64,000 nucleotides of DNA. Source: Flavobacteriales bacterium (GTDB taxonomy: Bacteria > Bacteroidota > Bacteroidia > Flavobacteriales_D > Sanyastnellaceae). Every line of letters starts with the position of its first letter. Position 1 is the first letter of the stretch. The DNA lies in assembly GCA_018402085.1 (NCBI GenBank), contig JAGYJM010000001.1:154562-218561 (forward strand), read 5' to 3'. Positions 7,241-15,509 of this stretch are shown here, piece after piece. A program made the translations under genes and the position numbers. Below the pieces are notes generated by a model. That model saw only the letters and a program-made list of their open reading frames with translations, ran no database searches and was not told where the DNA came from.

Positions 7241-9762
7241 TGCAGCGCTTAATTCTCACATTGGTCAGCGCACTCTGTTGCTTTACGGTGCATGCGCAGG
7301 TGCAACAACTCGGGGGAGAAATCGACTACAGTAACCCGCATGACTACACCATTGCCGGAATCACTGTAACAGGATCGGAGTTTACAGATGTGCAAGCGAT
7401 CAAGCTGTTCAGTGGGCTCCAGGTTGGTCAGGAAATAACCGTGCCAGGTGACGATATCTCTAAAGCGATCCGCAACCTCTGGAGGCAACAACTCTTCAGC
7501 GATGTAGCTCTTTATGCCGCTGAAGTGCGCGGCGAGCAGATTTACCTCGTAATTGAAGTAGAAGAAATGCCGCGACTCGGACGGTACACTTTTCCGGGGT
7601 TGAAGCGAACTTCAAGAGAGAACCTGCGCGAGAAGCTTGATCTTGTTCGAGGGCGCATTGTGAATGAAAACCTCATTGCCACCACCCGCAAGAAGGTGAT
7701 GGATTACTACATCGACAAGGGGTTCTACAATGCGAAAGTTGATATCACTACCGAACCGTACGAAAGCATTGAGAATAGTGTCACTATGAGCATCAAAGTA
7801 GATGAAGGTGACCGGGTCAAGATTAGTGATATCAACTTTATTGGTGTAGAGATGGTCTCCGAGCGCAAGTTGCAGCGCGCCATGAAGGAAACCAGAGCAA
7901 AGGCATGGTGGCGGGTCTTCAAGAGTTCAAAGTTCATCGATGAAAACTACGAGGAGGATAAGAAAGCACTGATCCAGGTATACAATAGTAAAGGTTTCAG
8001 GGATGCGCGTATTCTTTCTGACACGGTCTATCGAACAGCAGATGATCGTGTCGCGATTGACCTCCGTATCGAAGAAGGAAATCAATTCTACTTCAGAAAT
8101 GTGGAGTTTAGCGGTAATACCAAGTATCGATCCGGACAGCTTGACTCTATTCTGAAGATTGAACCTGGTGATGTCTACAGCCAGCAAGAACTGGAGACCC
8201 GCCTCTACATGAACCCAAAAGGGGTGGATGTTACCTCTCTTTACCAGGATGATGGTTATCTCCAGTTTCAGGCCATTCCGGTGGAAGTGCAAGTCGAGAA
8301 TGACTCCATTGATATCGAAATCCGCATGTATGAGGGAAAACAGTTTCGCATCGGAAGAGTAGAGGTTGTTGGCAATACCAAAACAAACGATCATGTCATT
8401 TACCGCGAGATCCGAACACGACCGGGTGACCTCTTCAGCCGCACAGACATTATTCGTACCCAACGAGAGCTCGCTCAGCTCAATTATTTCAATCCGGAAG
8501 CCTTTCAGATCAACCCGAAACAAAACCCGGAAGAAGGAACAGTTGACGTTGAATACATCGTTGAAGAAAAACCATCGGATCAAATCGAACTCTCCGGGGG
8601 CTGGGGCGGTGGAAGGGTCGTGGGTACGCTCGGTCTTACGTTCACCAACTTCTCCATGCGGAAGATATTTGATCGAAGCGCCTACAGGCCGATCCCGTCG
8701 GGTGACGGACAGCAACTGAGCATTCGTGCGCAGTCAAACGGAATTTTCTTCCAGAGCTACAACTTGAGTTTTACAGAGCCATGGTTGGGAGGTAAAAAAC
8801 CAAACTCCCTCACTGTGGGGGTGTTCCATTCGGTTCAAACCAATGGCCAGCGCAGAGAAATTGAAGGGCAACCAAACCCACTCCGCCAGTCGCTCTACAT
8901 TTCCGGTGCCAATGTTGGCTTCGGAATGCGCTGGAAAAGACCTGATGACTGGTTCTCGATGTACGCCGGATTGAGTTACCAGCATTTTGATCTCCAAAAC
9001 TTCCAGAGCTTTTTCTCCTTTGCAAACGGACGGGCAAACAACTTCGCTGTCTCCTGGTCAGTACAGCGTAATTCGGTCAGCGATCCGATTTTCCCTGCCT
9101 GGGGGTCTAACATTAAGTTCAGCACGAAATTTACCCCGCCCTATTCCCTTTTAAACGACAAAGACTACAGTCTTCTTAGCGAACAGGAGCGATTCCGCTG
9201 GGTTGAGTACCATAAATGGAAGTTCACTGCAAACTGGTATACCCCGCTCACCAGAGGAAGTGAAGAAAACCCGAGACGACTTGTCTTAAACACCAACTTC
9301 GGTATCGGGGTGCTCGGATTGTACAACCAGGATGTGGGCCTTTCGCCGTTTGAACGTTTCTACCTTGGAGGGGTGTTCTTAACCGGGTTCATTCTTGACG
9401 GAAGGGAGATTGTCAATCTGCGCGGTTACGACGACCTCTCGGTGACTTACCCGAACCCGAATACAGGCGCACCAACTATTGCTAAGTACAGCGCTGAGCT
9501 CAGGTATCCGCTTTCTACCAATCCGAATGCAACTATTTACGCGCTGACGTTCTTGGAGGCCGGTAATACTTGGGCACAGCCACGTGATTTTAACCCGTTC
9601 AATGTGCGTCGTTCCGGTGGTGTTGGTCTCAGAATCTTCCTCCCTATGTTCGGTCTGCTCGGACTCGACTATGGCTGGCGATTTGACGACATTCCGGAGT
9701 CGCCGAATATGGCACGCGGACAGTTCCATTTCAGTATTGGCACGAATCTTGGTGAATTGTAA
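7237..9762 (+). CDS. bamA: Outer-membrane protein assembly factor BamA (Omp85)
   Basis: 841 aa. Signal peptide ending HAQ. Five POTRA domains occupy about residues 35-430 (repeated I-x-GN/V-x-G elements, e.g. VEFSGNTKYRSGQL and VEVVGNTKTNDHVI). A 16-strand barrel follows, with GGWGGGRVVGTLGLTFTN and the C-terminal FHFSIGTNLG strand. It inserts beta-barrel proteins into the outer membrane. The size and order uppS-bamA-ompH are canonical. The gene is free of stops and looks intact. Confidence 0.96.
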   Translation: MMQRLILTLVSALCCFTVHAQVQQLGGEIDYSNPHDYTIAGITVTGSEFTDVQAIKLFSGLQVGQEITVPGDDISKAIRNLWRQQLFSDVALYAAEVRGEQIYLVIEVEEMPRLGRYTFPGLKRTSRENLREKLDLVRGRIVNENLIATTRKKVMDYYIDKGFYNAKVDITTEPYESIENSVTMSIKVDEGDRVKISDINFIGVEMVSERKLQRAMKETRAKAWWRVFKSSKFIDENYEEDKKALIQVYNSKGFRDARILSDTVYRTADDRVAIDLRIEEGNQFYFRNVEFSGNTKYRSGQLDSILKIEPGDVYSQQELETRLYMNPKGVDVTSLYQDDGYLQFQAIPVEVQVENDSIDIEIRMYEGKQFRIGRVEVVGNTKTNDHVIYREIRTRPGDLFSRTDIIRTQRELAQLNYFNPEAFQINPKQNPEEGTVDVEYIVEEKPSDQIELSGGWGGGRVVGTLGLTFTNFSMRKIFDRSAYRPIPSGDGQQLSIRAQSNGIFFQSYNLSFTEPWLGGKKPNSLTVGVFHSVQTNGQRREIEGQPNPLRQSLYISGANVGFGMRWKRPDDWFSMYAGLSYQHFDLQNFQSFFSFANGRANNFAVSWSVQRNSVSDPIFPAWGSNIKFSTKFTPPYSLLNDKDYSLLSEQERFRWVEYHKWKFTANWYTPLTRGSEENPRRLVLNTNFGIGVLGLYNQDVGLSPFERFYLGGVFLTGFILDGREIVNLRGYDDLSVTYPNPNTGAPTIAKYSAELRYPLSTNPNATIYALTFLEAGNTWAQPRDFNPFNVRRSGGVGLRIFLPMFGLLGLDYGWRFDDIPESPNMARGQFHFSIGTNLGEL

Positions 9763-9807
9763 GTTGGAATGGCTAATTTCGATGACTTTCGCCGCAAACC
9801 CTTTGGT

Positions 9808-10452
9808 ATGAGAAACTTGTTCTTCGCCGCATTCTTGCTGTTGTTCACTTCTTCGCTCTCAGCGCAGAAGTTCGGTTATGTTGACACAGACTATGTGCTC
9901 AAACACATGCCCGAATTTACTGAAGCACAAGGAGAGCTTAACCGCCTCGCTGCGCAGTGGCAAGAAGAAATTGAAGCAAAGTATGAGGCAGTGCGCCTGT
10001 TAGAAGAGTCGTTTCAGGCAGAAAAAATCCTCCTGACACAAGAAATGCGCCAGCGACGTGAGCAGGAAATACAGCAAAAGCGGCAGGAAGCCCGCGAAAT
10101 GCAGAAACAGAAATTTGGTGTCGAAGGCGAGCTTTTCCAAAAACGGGAAGAACTTATACAACCCGTGCAAGAAAAAATTTATGAAGCCATTCAGGACGTC
10201 GCCTCCAGCAGGGGCTATATGGTGATATTCGATAAATCGAATAACAGCAATATGCTTTACACCAACCCCAAGTATGACCTGAGTGACGACGTCATTAAAA
10301 AAATGGGCTACACACCCGGTGAAATGGTCGAAGAAGAAGAAAAAAATAACGGCGAGGGTAAAGACCAGCGAGGAGCTGCCGGCGGACAAAACAATGACCG
10401 CGGAGGAAGCAACGCACGCGGAGGCGGCACCCAGAATGTCAGAAGAAAATAA
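9808..10452 (+). CDS. OmpH/Skp-family periplasmic chaperone with Gly/Asn/Arg-rich tail
   Basis: 214 aa from ATG 9808; an upstream in-frame ATG at 9769 would put 13 hydrophilic residues before an obvious signal peptide (to LSAQ), so it is not preferred. The mature chain starts KFGYVDTDYVL, then a long coiled coil (about 40-120) rich in Glu, Gln and Arg. This is the Skp tentacle fold that holds unfolded barrel proteins for BamA. After residue 180 the chain becomes low-complexity (repeated GG, N and R). The tail is absent from the paralogue that follows. Confidence 0.88.
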   Translation: MRNLFFAAFLLLFTSSLSAQKFGYVDTDYVLKHMPEFTEAQGELNRLAAQWQEEIEAKYEAVRLLEESFQAEKILLTQEMRQRREQEIQQKRQEAREMQKQKFGVEGELFQKREELIQPVQEKIYEAIQDVASSRGYMVIFDKSNNSNMLYTNPKYDLSDDVIKKMGYTPGEMVEEEEKNNGEGKDQRGAAGGQNNDRGGSNARGGGTQNVRRK

Positions 10453-10475
10453 TTGAGAATCATAAACTGAATAGA

Positions 10476-10970
10476 ATGCGAAAACTATTAATGAGCCTTG
10501 CGCTGACCGCAATTACACTGACCGGGATGGCGCAGAAATTCGGACACATCAATGCCAATGAACTTTTGATGGCCATGCCCGAGAGAGAGACCGCAGAAAA
10601 GCAAATTGAAGAGCAAGCCGCGATCTACGAGCAGGAACTGAGAAACATGCAAACCGAAATGCAGAAGAAGTACGAAGAGTACCAAACCAAAGCAGAGACC
10701 TGGCCTGAAGCGATCCGAAAATCAAAAGAAAAAGAAATCCGACAGATGGAACAAGGCCTTCAGGAGTTTTCGCAAACGGCACAGCAAGACCTCGCAAAAC
10801 TTGAAGAAGACCTGCTTACTCCTCTGATTGACAGCGCACGCGCCGCTATTGAAGAAGTAGGTGCTGAAAGTGGTTTCACCTATATCTTTGACATCAGTAC
10901 AGGCGCGACCCTATACAATGGAGGAGAAGATGTGATGCCACTCGTAAAGGCCAAACTTGGTATCGAGTAA
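10476..10970 (+). CDS. OmpH/Skp-family periplasmic chaperone
   Basis: 164 aa, standard Skp length. Signal peptide ends at GMAQ; the mature start KFGHINANELLMAMPE is clearly related to the preceding protein. Central coiled coil about residues 40-110, then the beta-forming C-terminal segment FTYIFDISTGATLYN. Second of two tandem ompH genes after bamA, followed at once by a strong terminator, so it closes the uppS-bamA-ompH-ompH operon. Confidence 0.92.
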   Translation: MRKLLMSLALTAITLTGMAQKFGHINANELLMAMPERETAEKQIEEQAAIYEQELRNMQTEMQKKYEEYQTKAETWPEAIRKSKEKEIRQMEQGLQEFSQTAQQDLAKLEEDLLTPLIDSARAAIEEVGAESGFTYIFDISTGATLYNGGEDVMPLVKAKLGIE

Positions 10971-10990
10971 GACTCCCGGTATACCTGTTT

Positions 10991-11016
10991 AAAGCACCCT
11001 TCAAGGGTGCTTTTTT
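10991..11016 (+). terminator. Intrinsic terminator of the bamA-ompH operon
   Basis: Perfect 10-bp stem AAAGCACCCT / AGGGTGCTTT with loop tca and a T6 run. It ends only 20 nt before the murI ATG. Confidence 0.92.
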
Positions 11017-11035
11017 GAATACTCTTTTCGCTATC

Positions 11036-11824
11036 ATGATCGGCATCTTTGACTCAGGCATAGGCGGATTAACCGTGGCAAACGCCATTCGGAAGCAGCT
11101 TCCGGAGGTGCCGATGATGTATTTCGGTGATTCGGCTCACTTGCCCTACGGCGATAAATCGCCCGAGCTTATTCGCCATTATGCAGCCAGAATTGCCCAC
11201 TACCTCGTTGATCAAGGCTGCCGGATTGTCGTCATCGCCTGCAATACAGCGAGCGCGCAAGCCTTTGAGACCGTAAAGGATGTGGCCGGGCCACACATCC
11301 CCGTGGTTAACGTGATCGACCCGGTTGCGGCAGAGGTGGCGGTGCGCTACAAAGGAGAGAAGGTAGGGGTGATTGGCACCAAAGGTACCATTCGGTCCAA
11401 GGTTTACGCAAAGCGCATTCAGAAACTGAGCCCTGACATTCGTGTAGCCTCCCTCGCTACGCCACTTCTCGCTCCCATGATCGAAGAAGGCTTTTTTAAA
11501 AATGATATCAGCCAGGCAGTGATCCATACCTACCTCGCGAAACCGGCGCTCAAAGGTATTTCGGCACTGATTCTCGGCTGTACACACTACCCGCTGATAC
11601 GAAAACAGGTGCAGGCGTACTTTGGCAATCAGGTTGAGGTGATTGACAGCACAGACACCGTCGCCGAAGAGGTCGCTGCTCTCTACCACAATCTCGATCC
11701 GCAGCCGGCAGGTGCCGGTGAAAACCACTTCATTGTCAGTGATTATACCGATGCCTTTGAGCGAAGCACGCGTATATTCTTTAAAGAAAGGGTTTCCCTT
11801 GAAGAGGTGCGCCTGTGGGATTAA
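11036..11824 (+). CDS. murI: Glutamate racemase
   Basis: 262 aa from ATG 11036; the frame also opens at a TTG inside the terminator T-run (11015), which I reject. Interconverts L- and D-glutamate for peptidoglycan. The catalytic cysteine pair is present: Cys69 in IACNTAS and Cys182 in LGCTHYPL; the N-terminal FDSGIGGLTV and GDSAHLPYG substrate loops are also intact. It has to be transcribed from a promoter overlapping the preceding terminator. Its 3' end overlaps the convergent carbonic-anhydrase-like gene by 4 bp. Confidence 0.96.
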   Translation: MIGIFDSGIGGLTVANAIRKQLPEVPMMYFGDSAHLPYGDKSPELIRHYAARIAHYLVDQGCRIVVIACNTASAQAFETVKDVAGPHIPVVNVIDPVAAEVAVRYKGEKVGVIGTKGTIRSKVYAKRIQKLSPDIRVASLATPLLAPMIEEGFFKNDISQAVIHTYLAKPALKGISALILGCTHYPLIRKQVQAYFGNQVEVIDSTDTVAEEVAALYHNLDPQPAGAGENHFIVSDYTDAFERSTRIFFKERVSLEEVRLWD

Positions 11825-12345
11825 GGCTCTCCGGGGGCAAACCAACCCTTGTACATGACATAATTGGAAGCCAGTCGCCGGAGCTTTTCCATGCTCAGGT
11901 GAGTATCGAGCTGCTTGACTTTCTTCGCCGGAATACCGGCGTATATACTTCCTGCTTCTACGCGCGTGCCTTCCAATACCACGGCGCCTGCGGCAATGAT
12001 CGCGCCAGTCTCCACTACCACATGATCCATCACTATGGCGCCCATGCCAATGAGCACTCGGTCATGCAGGGTGCAGCCATGCACTAACGCATTATGCCCG
12101 ATCGATACTTCACTGCCAATCATGGTCGCTGCTGACTCGTATGTGCAATGAATCACCGCGCCATCTTGCACATTGACCCGATCTCCAAGGCGTATGCTGT
12201 TCACGTCGCCGCGCACGACAGCATTGAACCAAAAACTGCATTCGTTGCCGCAGATCACGTCTCCTACCAATACCGCACCCTGCGCAATGAAGCACTGCGC
12301 GCCCGTTTGTGGTTCTTTTCCCCTACATGGTATCCGCATGCTCAA
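11821..12345 (-). CDS. Gamma-carbonic-anhydrase-like hexapeptide-repeat protein (YrdA/PaaY type)
   Basis: 174 aa, no signal peptide. Left-handed beta-helix built of hexapeptide repeats between residues about 15 and 145 (VLVGDVICGNECSFW, VRGDVNSIRLGDRVNVQDG, SIGHNALVHGC). The three metal-binding histidines of gamma-CA homologues (HC, GHNALVHG) are present, so a zinc- or iron-dependent trimer is likely. Enzyme activity of the YrdA branch is unproven. Single gene, convergent with murI and overlapping it by 4 bp. Confidence 0.85.
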   Translation of the reverse strand: MSMRIPCRGKEPQTGAQCFIAQGAVLVGDVICGNECSFWFNAVVRGDVNSIRLGDRVNVQDGAVIHCTYESAATMIGSEVSIGHNALVHGCTLHDRVLIGMGAIVMDHVVVETGAIIAAGAVVLEGTRVEAGSIYAGIPAKKVKQLDTHLSMEKLRRLASNYVMYKGWFAPGEP

Positions 12346-12386
12346 TAGCTTTTTCGTGAAAGTACGGCTTTGTGCCTTGATTTTTT

Positions 12387-12406
12387 CCGGCAGAAATGCC
12401 GGGATG
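12387..12406 (+). repeat. Palindromic GATG element, intergenic copy
   Basis: Stem CCGGCA / TGCCGG, loop GAAA, then GATG. It is 41 nt upstream of the carbonic-anhydrase-like gene and in the opposite orientation. Stem sequence differs from all other copies but is fully complementary. Confidence 0.75.
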
Positions 12407-12540
12407 TTAAGGTGAGACGCAATAATTGGTGCGCCCGTAATTGGCCAATATGCAGATCGTCATGTAAGGTACTCATTGATCATGTATGCTGGAGACAAAA
12501 CCGAGCTCCCTTAAAATCATAAGGCACAGCATACAACGGT

Positions 12541-13260
12541 TCAAGTGCCCTGGTACTGAAACAGGGCGTTCGCACAAGTCAGGTAAGTTTTATTACCAAA
12601 GTTGCTTTGGTCATAGAAGCCCCGCAACTTGAAGCCGCGCTTGTACAGGTAAGAGCGCACTTCCTCGAATGGAGTGTTGCGTACATTGTCTTCGTTGAAG
12701 CCTACTTCTGTCAGGATATACGTCACTTTGCCGTGGTCAATAAAATCAGAAGCCCCTTTCATTACCTTAATGTCAAGGCCTTCGGTGTCAGTCTTCAAAA
12801 GATCAATGTGCACAATGCCCCGATCGGCCGCATATGAATTGATGGTGGTTACTTCTACCTGAATCCCGCAGCCTTCTCTTGATTCTTCAGGTAAGTTCAC
12901 CCGGTCGTTCAATGAGTTGAGACCACTGTCTTGCTGCAGATAAATGGTGGCGTTTGTCTGCTCATCACTGAGTGCTTTCTGCACAGTGTGTATCTGAGCA
13001 TTACCGGCACAGCGAGAGGTAAGTTCTTCGTAGGTTGATGGCACAGGCTCAAAAGCATGTACCTGCGCCTCCGGAAAATGGCGTGCAAACTCAAGCGACA
13101 TCTCCCCGCGATTTGCACCAACGTCTATAATGGTTTTGAAAGCGGAAAGGTGCTGGTGACGTGACAGATCAAGAGGCAACGAAATACCAGAGTGCATCAC
13201 TTCTTTTTTCATGAGGGCAAATCCCAGACGGTCAAACAGCTCGTAAATCTTTGATTTCAT
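12541..13260 (-). CDS. FkbM-family SAM-dependent methyltransferase
   Basis: 239 aa. Methyltransferase_21 fold: motif I IDVGANRGEMSLEFA near residue 41, acidic loop VHAFEPVPSTYEEL, and the family-specific HIDLLKTDTEGLDIKVMKGA near residue 150 (DTEG/DVEG). Such enzymes O-methylate sugars or other small molecules, often in polysaccharide clusters. No glycan cluster is adjacent, so the substrate is unknown. Monocistronic, with a promoter box at 13291-13298. Confidence 0.88.
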   Translation of the reverse strand: MKSKIYELFDRLGFALMKKEVMHSGISLPLDLSRHQHLSAFKTIIDVGANRGEMSLEFARHFPEAQVHAFEPVPSTYEELTSRCAGNAQIHTVQKALSDEQTNATIYLQQDSGLNSLNDRVNLPEESREGCGIQVEVTTINSYAADRGIVHIDLLKTDTEGLDIKVMKGASDFIDHGKVTYILTEVGFNEDNVRNTPFEEVRSYLYKRGFKLRGFYDQSNFGNKTYLTCANALFQYQGT

Positions 13261-13290
13261 TCGTATCGGTTCAAGTGAGCGTTAGTGAAG

Positions 13291-13298
13291 CGAAGATA
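13291..13298 (-). promoter_or_regulatory. -7 promoter box for the FkbM methyltransferase
   Basis: The minus strand reads TATCTTCG (one base off TAnnTTTG), 30 nt upstream of the ATG at 13260. Confidence 0.5.
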
Positions 13299-13523
13299 AA
13301 GCAACCAAATCACAAAGGCCTATGCAAGGTGTCATCCCATGCGATCCGTAGAACGGCCAGAAGGCATGGTTAGTACAGAGCCTGTAGAAGGCAGGGTGCT
13401 TGATGGTGGCACCGGTAGTCGTCTTGATAGGGGGCGGATACGTATTCGTCGAAAAAATTGCGGAGACACAACAAAATGTGAATAATGATAGTTATACTTG
13501 CAAATAAGAAAGCAACGCTATTT

Positions 13524-13546
13524 AAAAAGCGATGAAGACGCTTTTT
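13524..13546. terminator. Terminator-like hairpin upstream of the PepSY-like gene
   Basis: Symmetric 8-bp stem with A- and T-runs on the flanks, so it resembles a Rho-independent terminator in either direction. No gene ends here, so it could be an attenuator for the gene at 13570 or the end of an unseen small RNA. Confidence 0.5.
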
Positions 13547-13569
13547 ACTCCTGAGCAAATGTTTCAGAT

Positions 13570-13938
13570 ATGAACAAAGTGATTTTGTTTGTGTGGGTGG
13601 TTGGTATGATGACCTTGTGCACTACCGGGTTTCTCGGTGTGGATGATGACGTAAACCCCGGAGGAAATGCCGGGGGCTCAGATGATGCTTGTAATTCATA
13701 TTGCGATGCAGCAGATCCCTACGGAGACTTCGACGATGACTATGATGATGACGTCGCTGACTATGCGAGCATCTCGATTGATGACCTGCCTCAGACCCCC
13801 TTGGTTTTTATCTCGGCTAACTACCCGGGAATCACTATTGTCTCTGCTCAAATAGACGACGACGGCTATGAGGTATTCCTCTCGAAAGGATTGGAGCTGA
13901 ACTTTGATTTGAATGGCAACTTCCTCTACGAAGGATAG
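13570..13938 (+). CDS. Small secreted PepSY-like (DUF2874-type) protein with Asp-rich linker
   Basis: 122 aa. Hydrophobic N-terminal segment (3-22) as a signal sequence or anchor. Residues 30-65 are extremely acidic, with runs of Asp, two Cys close together and a GGNAGG patch. The C-terminal 55 residues have the PepSY-like pattern: a helix, a strand ITIVSAQIDDDGYEVFLS and a final LNFDLNGNFLYEG. These domains are exported and thought to bind or inhibit partners; the target here is unknown. The acidic stretch suggests calcium binding, which is inference. Confidence 0.7.
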   Translation: MNKVILFVWVVGMMTLCTTGFLGVDDDVNPGGNAGGSDDACNSYCDAADPYGDFDDDYDDDVADYASISIDDLPQTPLVFISANYPGITIVSAQIDDDGYEVFLSKGLELNFDLNGNFLYEG

Positions 13939-13963
13939 TTGGGAGTATGATGTACAATGGTTG

Positions 13964-13998
13964 GATGACCCGCCGCTTCAACGGAAGCGCGGGTCATC
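13964..13998. terminator. Bidirectional terminator between convergent genes
   Basis: 10-bp stem GATGACCCGC / GCGGGTCATC continued by GCTTC / GAAGC after a one-base bulge, then TTTATT. It separates the PepSY-like gene and the PhoD-like phosphatase gene, which converge. Confidence 0.8.
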
Positions 13999-14003
13999 TT
14001 TAT

Positions 14004-15509
14004 TCAGGGGGTTTGCTTGCTAGAGTGAGGTACCTTGAATGAAGAAATCACTGCGTTTTCTTCATCGATAAGGGTCAGTTCAACGTAGTTGTTGCCCTCA
14101 ATATGCACCTTGCCAAAAGCGTTTCGCTCCTCTTTGTGGGTGATGCCGGTACCTCCCTTGTTCCAGAGGTCCTTCTTTACGCGAAATGAAAAGGTCAGTT
14201 TGCCGATAAGGTCAACGTATTTCCAAAGCGTATTGTCTGAGCGTCTTACGCTCAGACCACTGGCGTTCATTTCGGGTAAACCTGAATTGGTACCATCATC
14301 CATCGCACTGTTATGTGTATCACCGCTTATGACGATCACATCCTTGATTTGTTCTTCTTCAAGCCAGTCGTAAAACGCATTCATTTCATGCGGATAGCCC
14401 GCCCAATAGCCGCTGATCGCGTAGGCCAGGTGAAAGGCACTGTAGCCTTTCGCCGTGCGACGCTGCCACTTAAGTCCGGTATCAATCAACTTGCCAAGAC
14501 TGCGGTTCAGCGGTACACCGCTTACAATGAATTTCCAATCTGCTTCTGAGTTTTTAAGCCCTTCTTTCAGCCACTCCATCTGGGTTTCACAGAACATGCA
14601 GTGATCTTCAGGAGGATCGAACTCCCATCGCCCTCGTTTATTGCGCTTGAAGGCGTAGGAGTACGGGTATGGACGAGATGAATTGCGGTCGAGTACAAAG
14701 ATCTCCGCATTTCCGACCACAAAAGAGTGATGCGTTGCCTCGGCGGTATCCGGCAAGGGGTAGTGCGGAAAATAGTCGTCATACCCACGAATCACATTCC
14801 GCAGCCAGAAAGAAGGAAAGGTATCTGCCAGTAGTATGGCATCAGCACCAAACCATCCGGTCTTTTCAGACCGAAAGCTATTCTTGCAATACCTGCCACT
14901 GCTGCTTCCTACGTGATCATTGTCGTCAAACACATAATCAATCGGAATGCTGCACAGCATCTCTTTCATTCGATTCTCATTGTAGCGCCGCCGGTATGAA
15001 AAGGCCACCAGCGAGTCGAATGCAGAATAGTCAGGTCTGATCTGATAGTCAGGGTAGGTGTAGTCTCCCGTATGCATGAAAAAGAGCGGATCATGAGACG
15101 GAATCACATCAAAAACCTTCATGTTCGCGGTTTCTTGACATGAGCCGGTGACAAAGCTGAATGGTTCACGGCTGCCGGGTTCAGGAAAGGTGGTAAAGCT
15201 GCCGCTGACCTTTTCTTTGCTCACAGATGATTCAATATTGAAGGCATACCGCGTGGAAGGGTGAAGTCCGTACGCCTCAAAAGTGCCGAAGCCAAAGGGA
15301 TCTGAAATCAGCAAGCCCTGCTCTTGTATGGATTTACCGCTTTTAGTTTTCAGCAGGAGACGTAGGGTGTCAGCACCGGAGGTTTGCACAGTAATAGACG
15401 CTGAATGTGCGGTAACGGCACCGGTGACGGGGCCGCTCAAGAACCATTGCGCCTGGTGGGTGAACGCCAGAAGCAAAGCGGCAGTTGTAAGTAGTGATTT
15501 CGGGATCAA
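14004..15509 (-). CDS. PhoD-like alkaline phosphatase/phosphodiesterase, third gene of a phosphonate-type operon
   Basis: 501 aa, signal peptide ending THQAQ. An Ig-like N-terminal domain (about 22-115) precedes a metallophosphoesterase core: SCQETANM, MHTGDYTYPDY, VFDDNDHVG, VSGVPLNRS and VISGDTHNSAMDDG carry the Asp/His/Asn metal ligands of the PhoD class. Periplasmic or surface enzyme that releases phosphate from esters; specificity unknown. Its ATG overlaps the TonB receptor stop by 4 bp, so uptake and hydrolysis are co-expressed. It is more distant from the two PhoD-like proteins at 18.6-21.4 kb than those are from each other. Confidence 0.88.
   Translation of the reverse strand: MIPKSLLTTAALLLAFTHQAQWFLSGPVTGAVTAHSASITVQTSGADTLRLLLKTKSGKSIQEQGLLISDPFGFGTFEAYGLHPSTRYAFNIESSVSKEKVSGSFTTFPEPGSREPFSFVTGSCQETANMKVFDVIPSHDPLFFMHTGDYTYPDYQIRPDYSAFDSLVAFSYRRRYNENRMKEMLCSIPIDYVFDDNDHVGSSSGRYCKNSFRSEKTGWFGADAILLADTFPSFWLRNVIRGYDDYFPHYPLPDTAEATHHSFVVGNAEIFVLDRNSSRPYPYSYAFKRNKRGRWEFDPPEDHCMFCETQMEWLKEGLKNSEADWKFIVSGVPLNRSLGKLIDTGLKWQRRTAKGYSAFHLAYAISGYWAGYPHEMNAFYDWLEEEQIKDVIVISGDTHNSAMDDGTNSGLPEMNASGLSVRRSDNTLWKYVDLIGKLTFSFRVKKDLWNKGGTGITHKEERNAFGKVHIEGNNYVELTLIDEENAVISSFKVPHSSKQTP

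Larger units (their letters stand above)
13261..13569. other. 309-bp divergent intergenic region with a hairpin
   Basis: Separates the FkbM gene (minus) from the PepSY-like gene (plus). It holds the FkbM promoter box and, at 13524-13546, a stem AAAAAGCG / CGCTTTTT with a 7-nt loop and T-run, 23 nt before the PepSY-like start. A 62-codon open frame on the minus strand has no recognisable features and I do not call it. No tRNA-like fold was seen. Confidence 0.6.

Noticed and set aside
11015-11035. Upstream TTG start for murI
   Set aside because: It is within the T-run of the preceding terminator, and the glutamate racemase family begins at the MIGIFDSG segment, which matches the ATG at 11036.
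13370-13558. 62-codon open frame on the minus strand in the FkbM-PepSY gap
   Set aside because: It lies across the terminator-like hairpin, shows no ribosome site or family likeness, and its composition looks non-coding.
13661-13682. GC-rich inverted repeat inside the PepSY-like gene (CCCCGG ... CCGGGG)
   Set aside because: Loop of about 8 nt and no GATG foot; the Gly-rich codons explain it.
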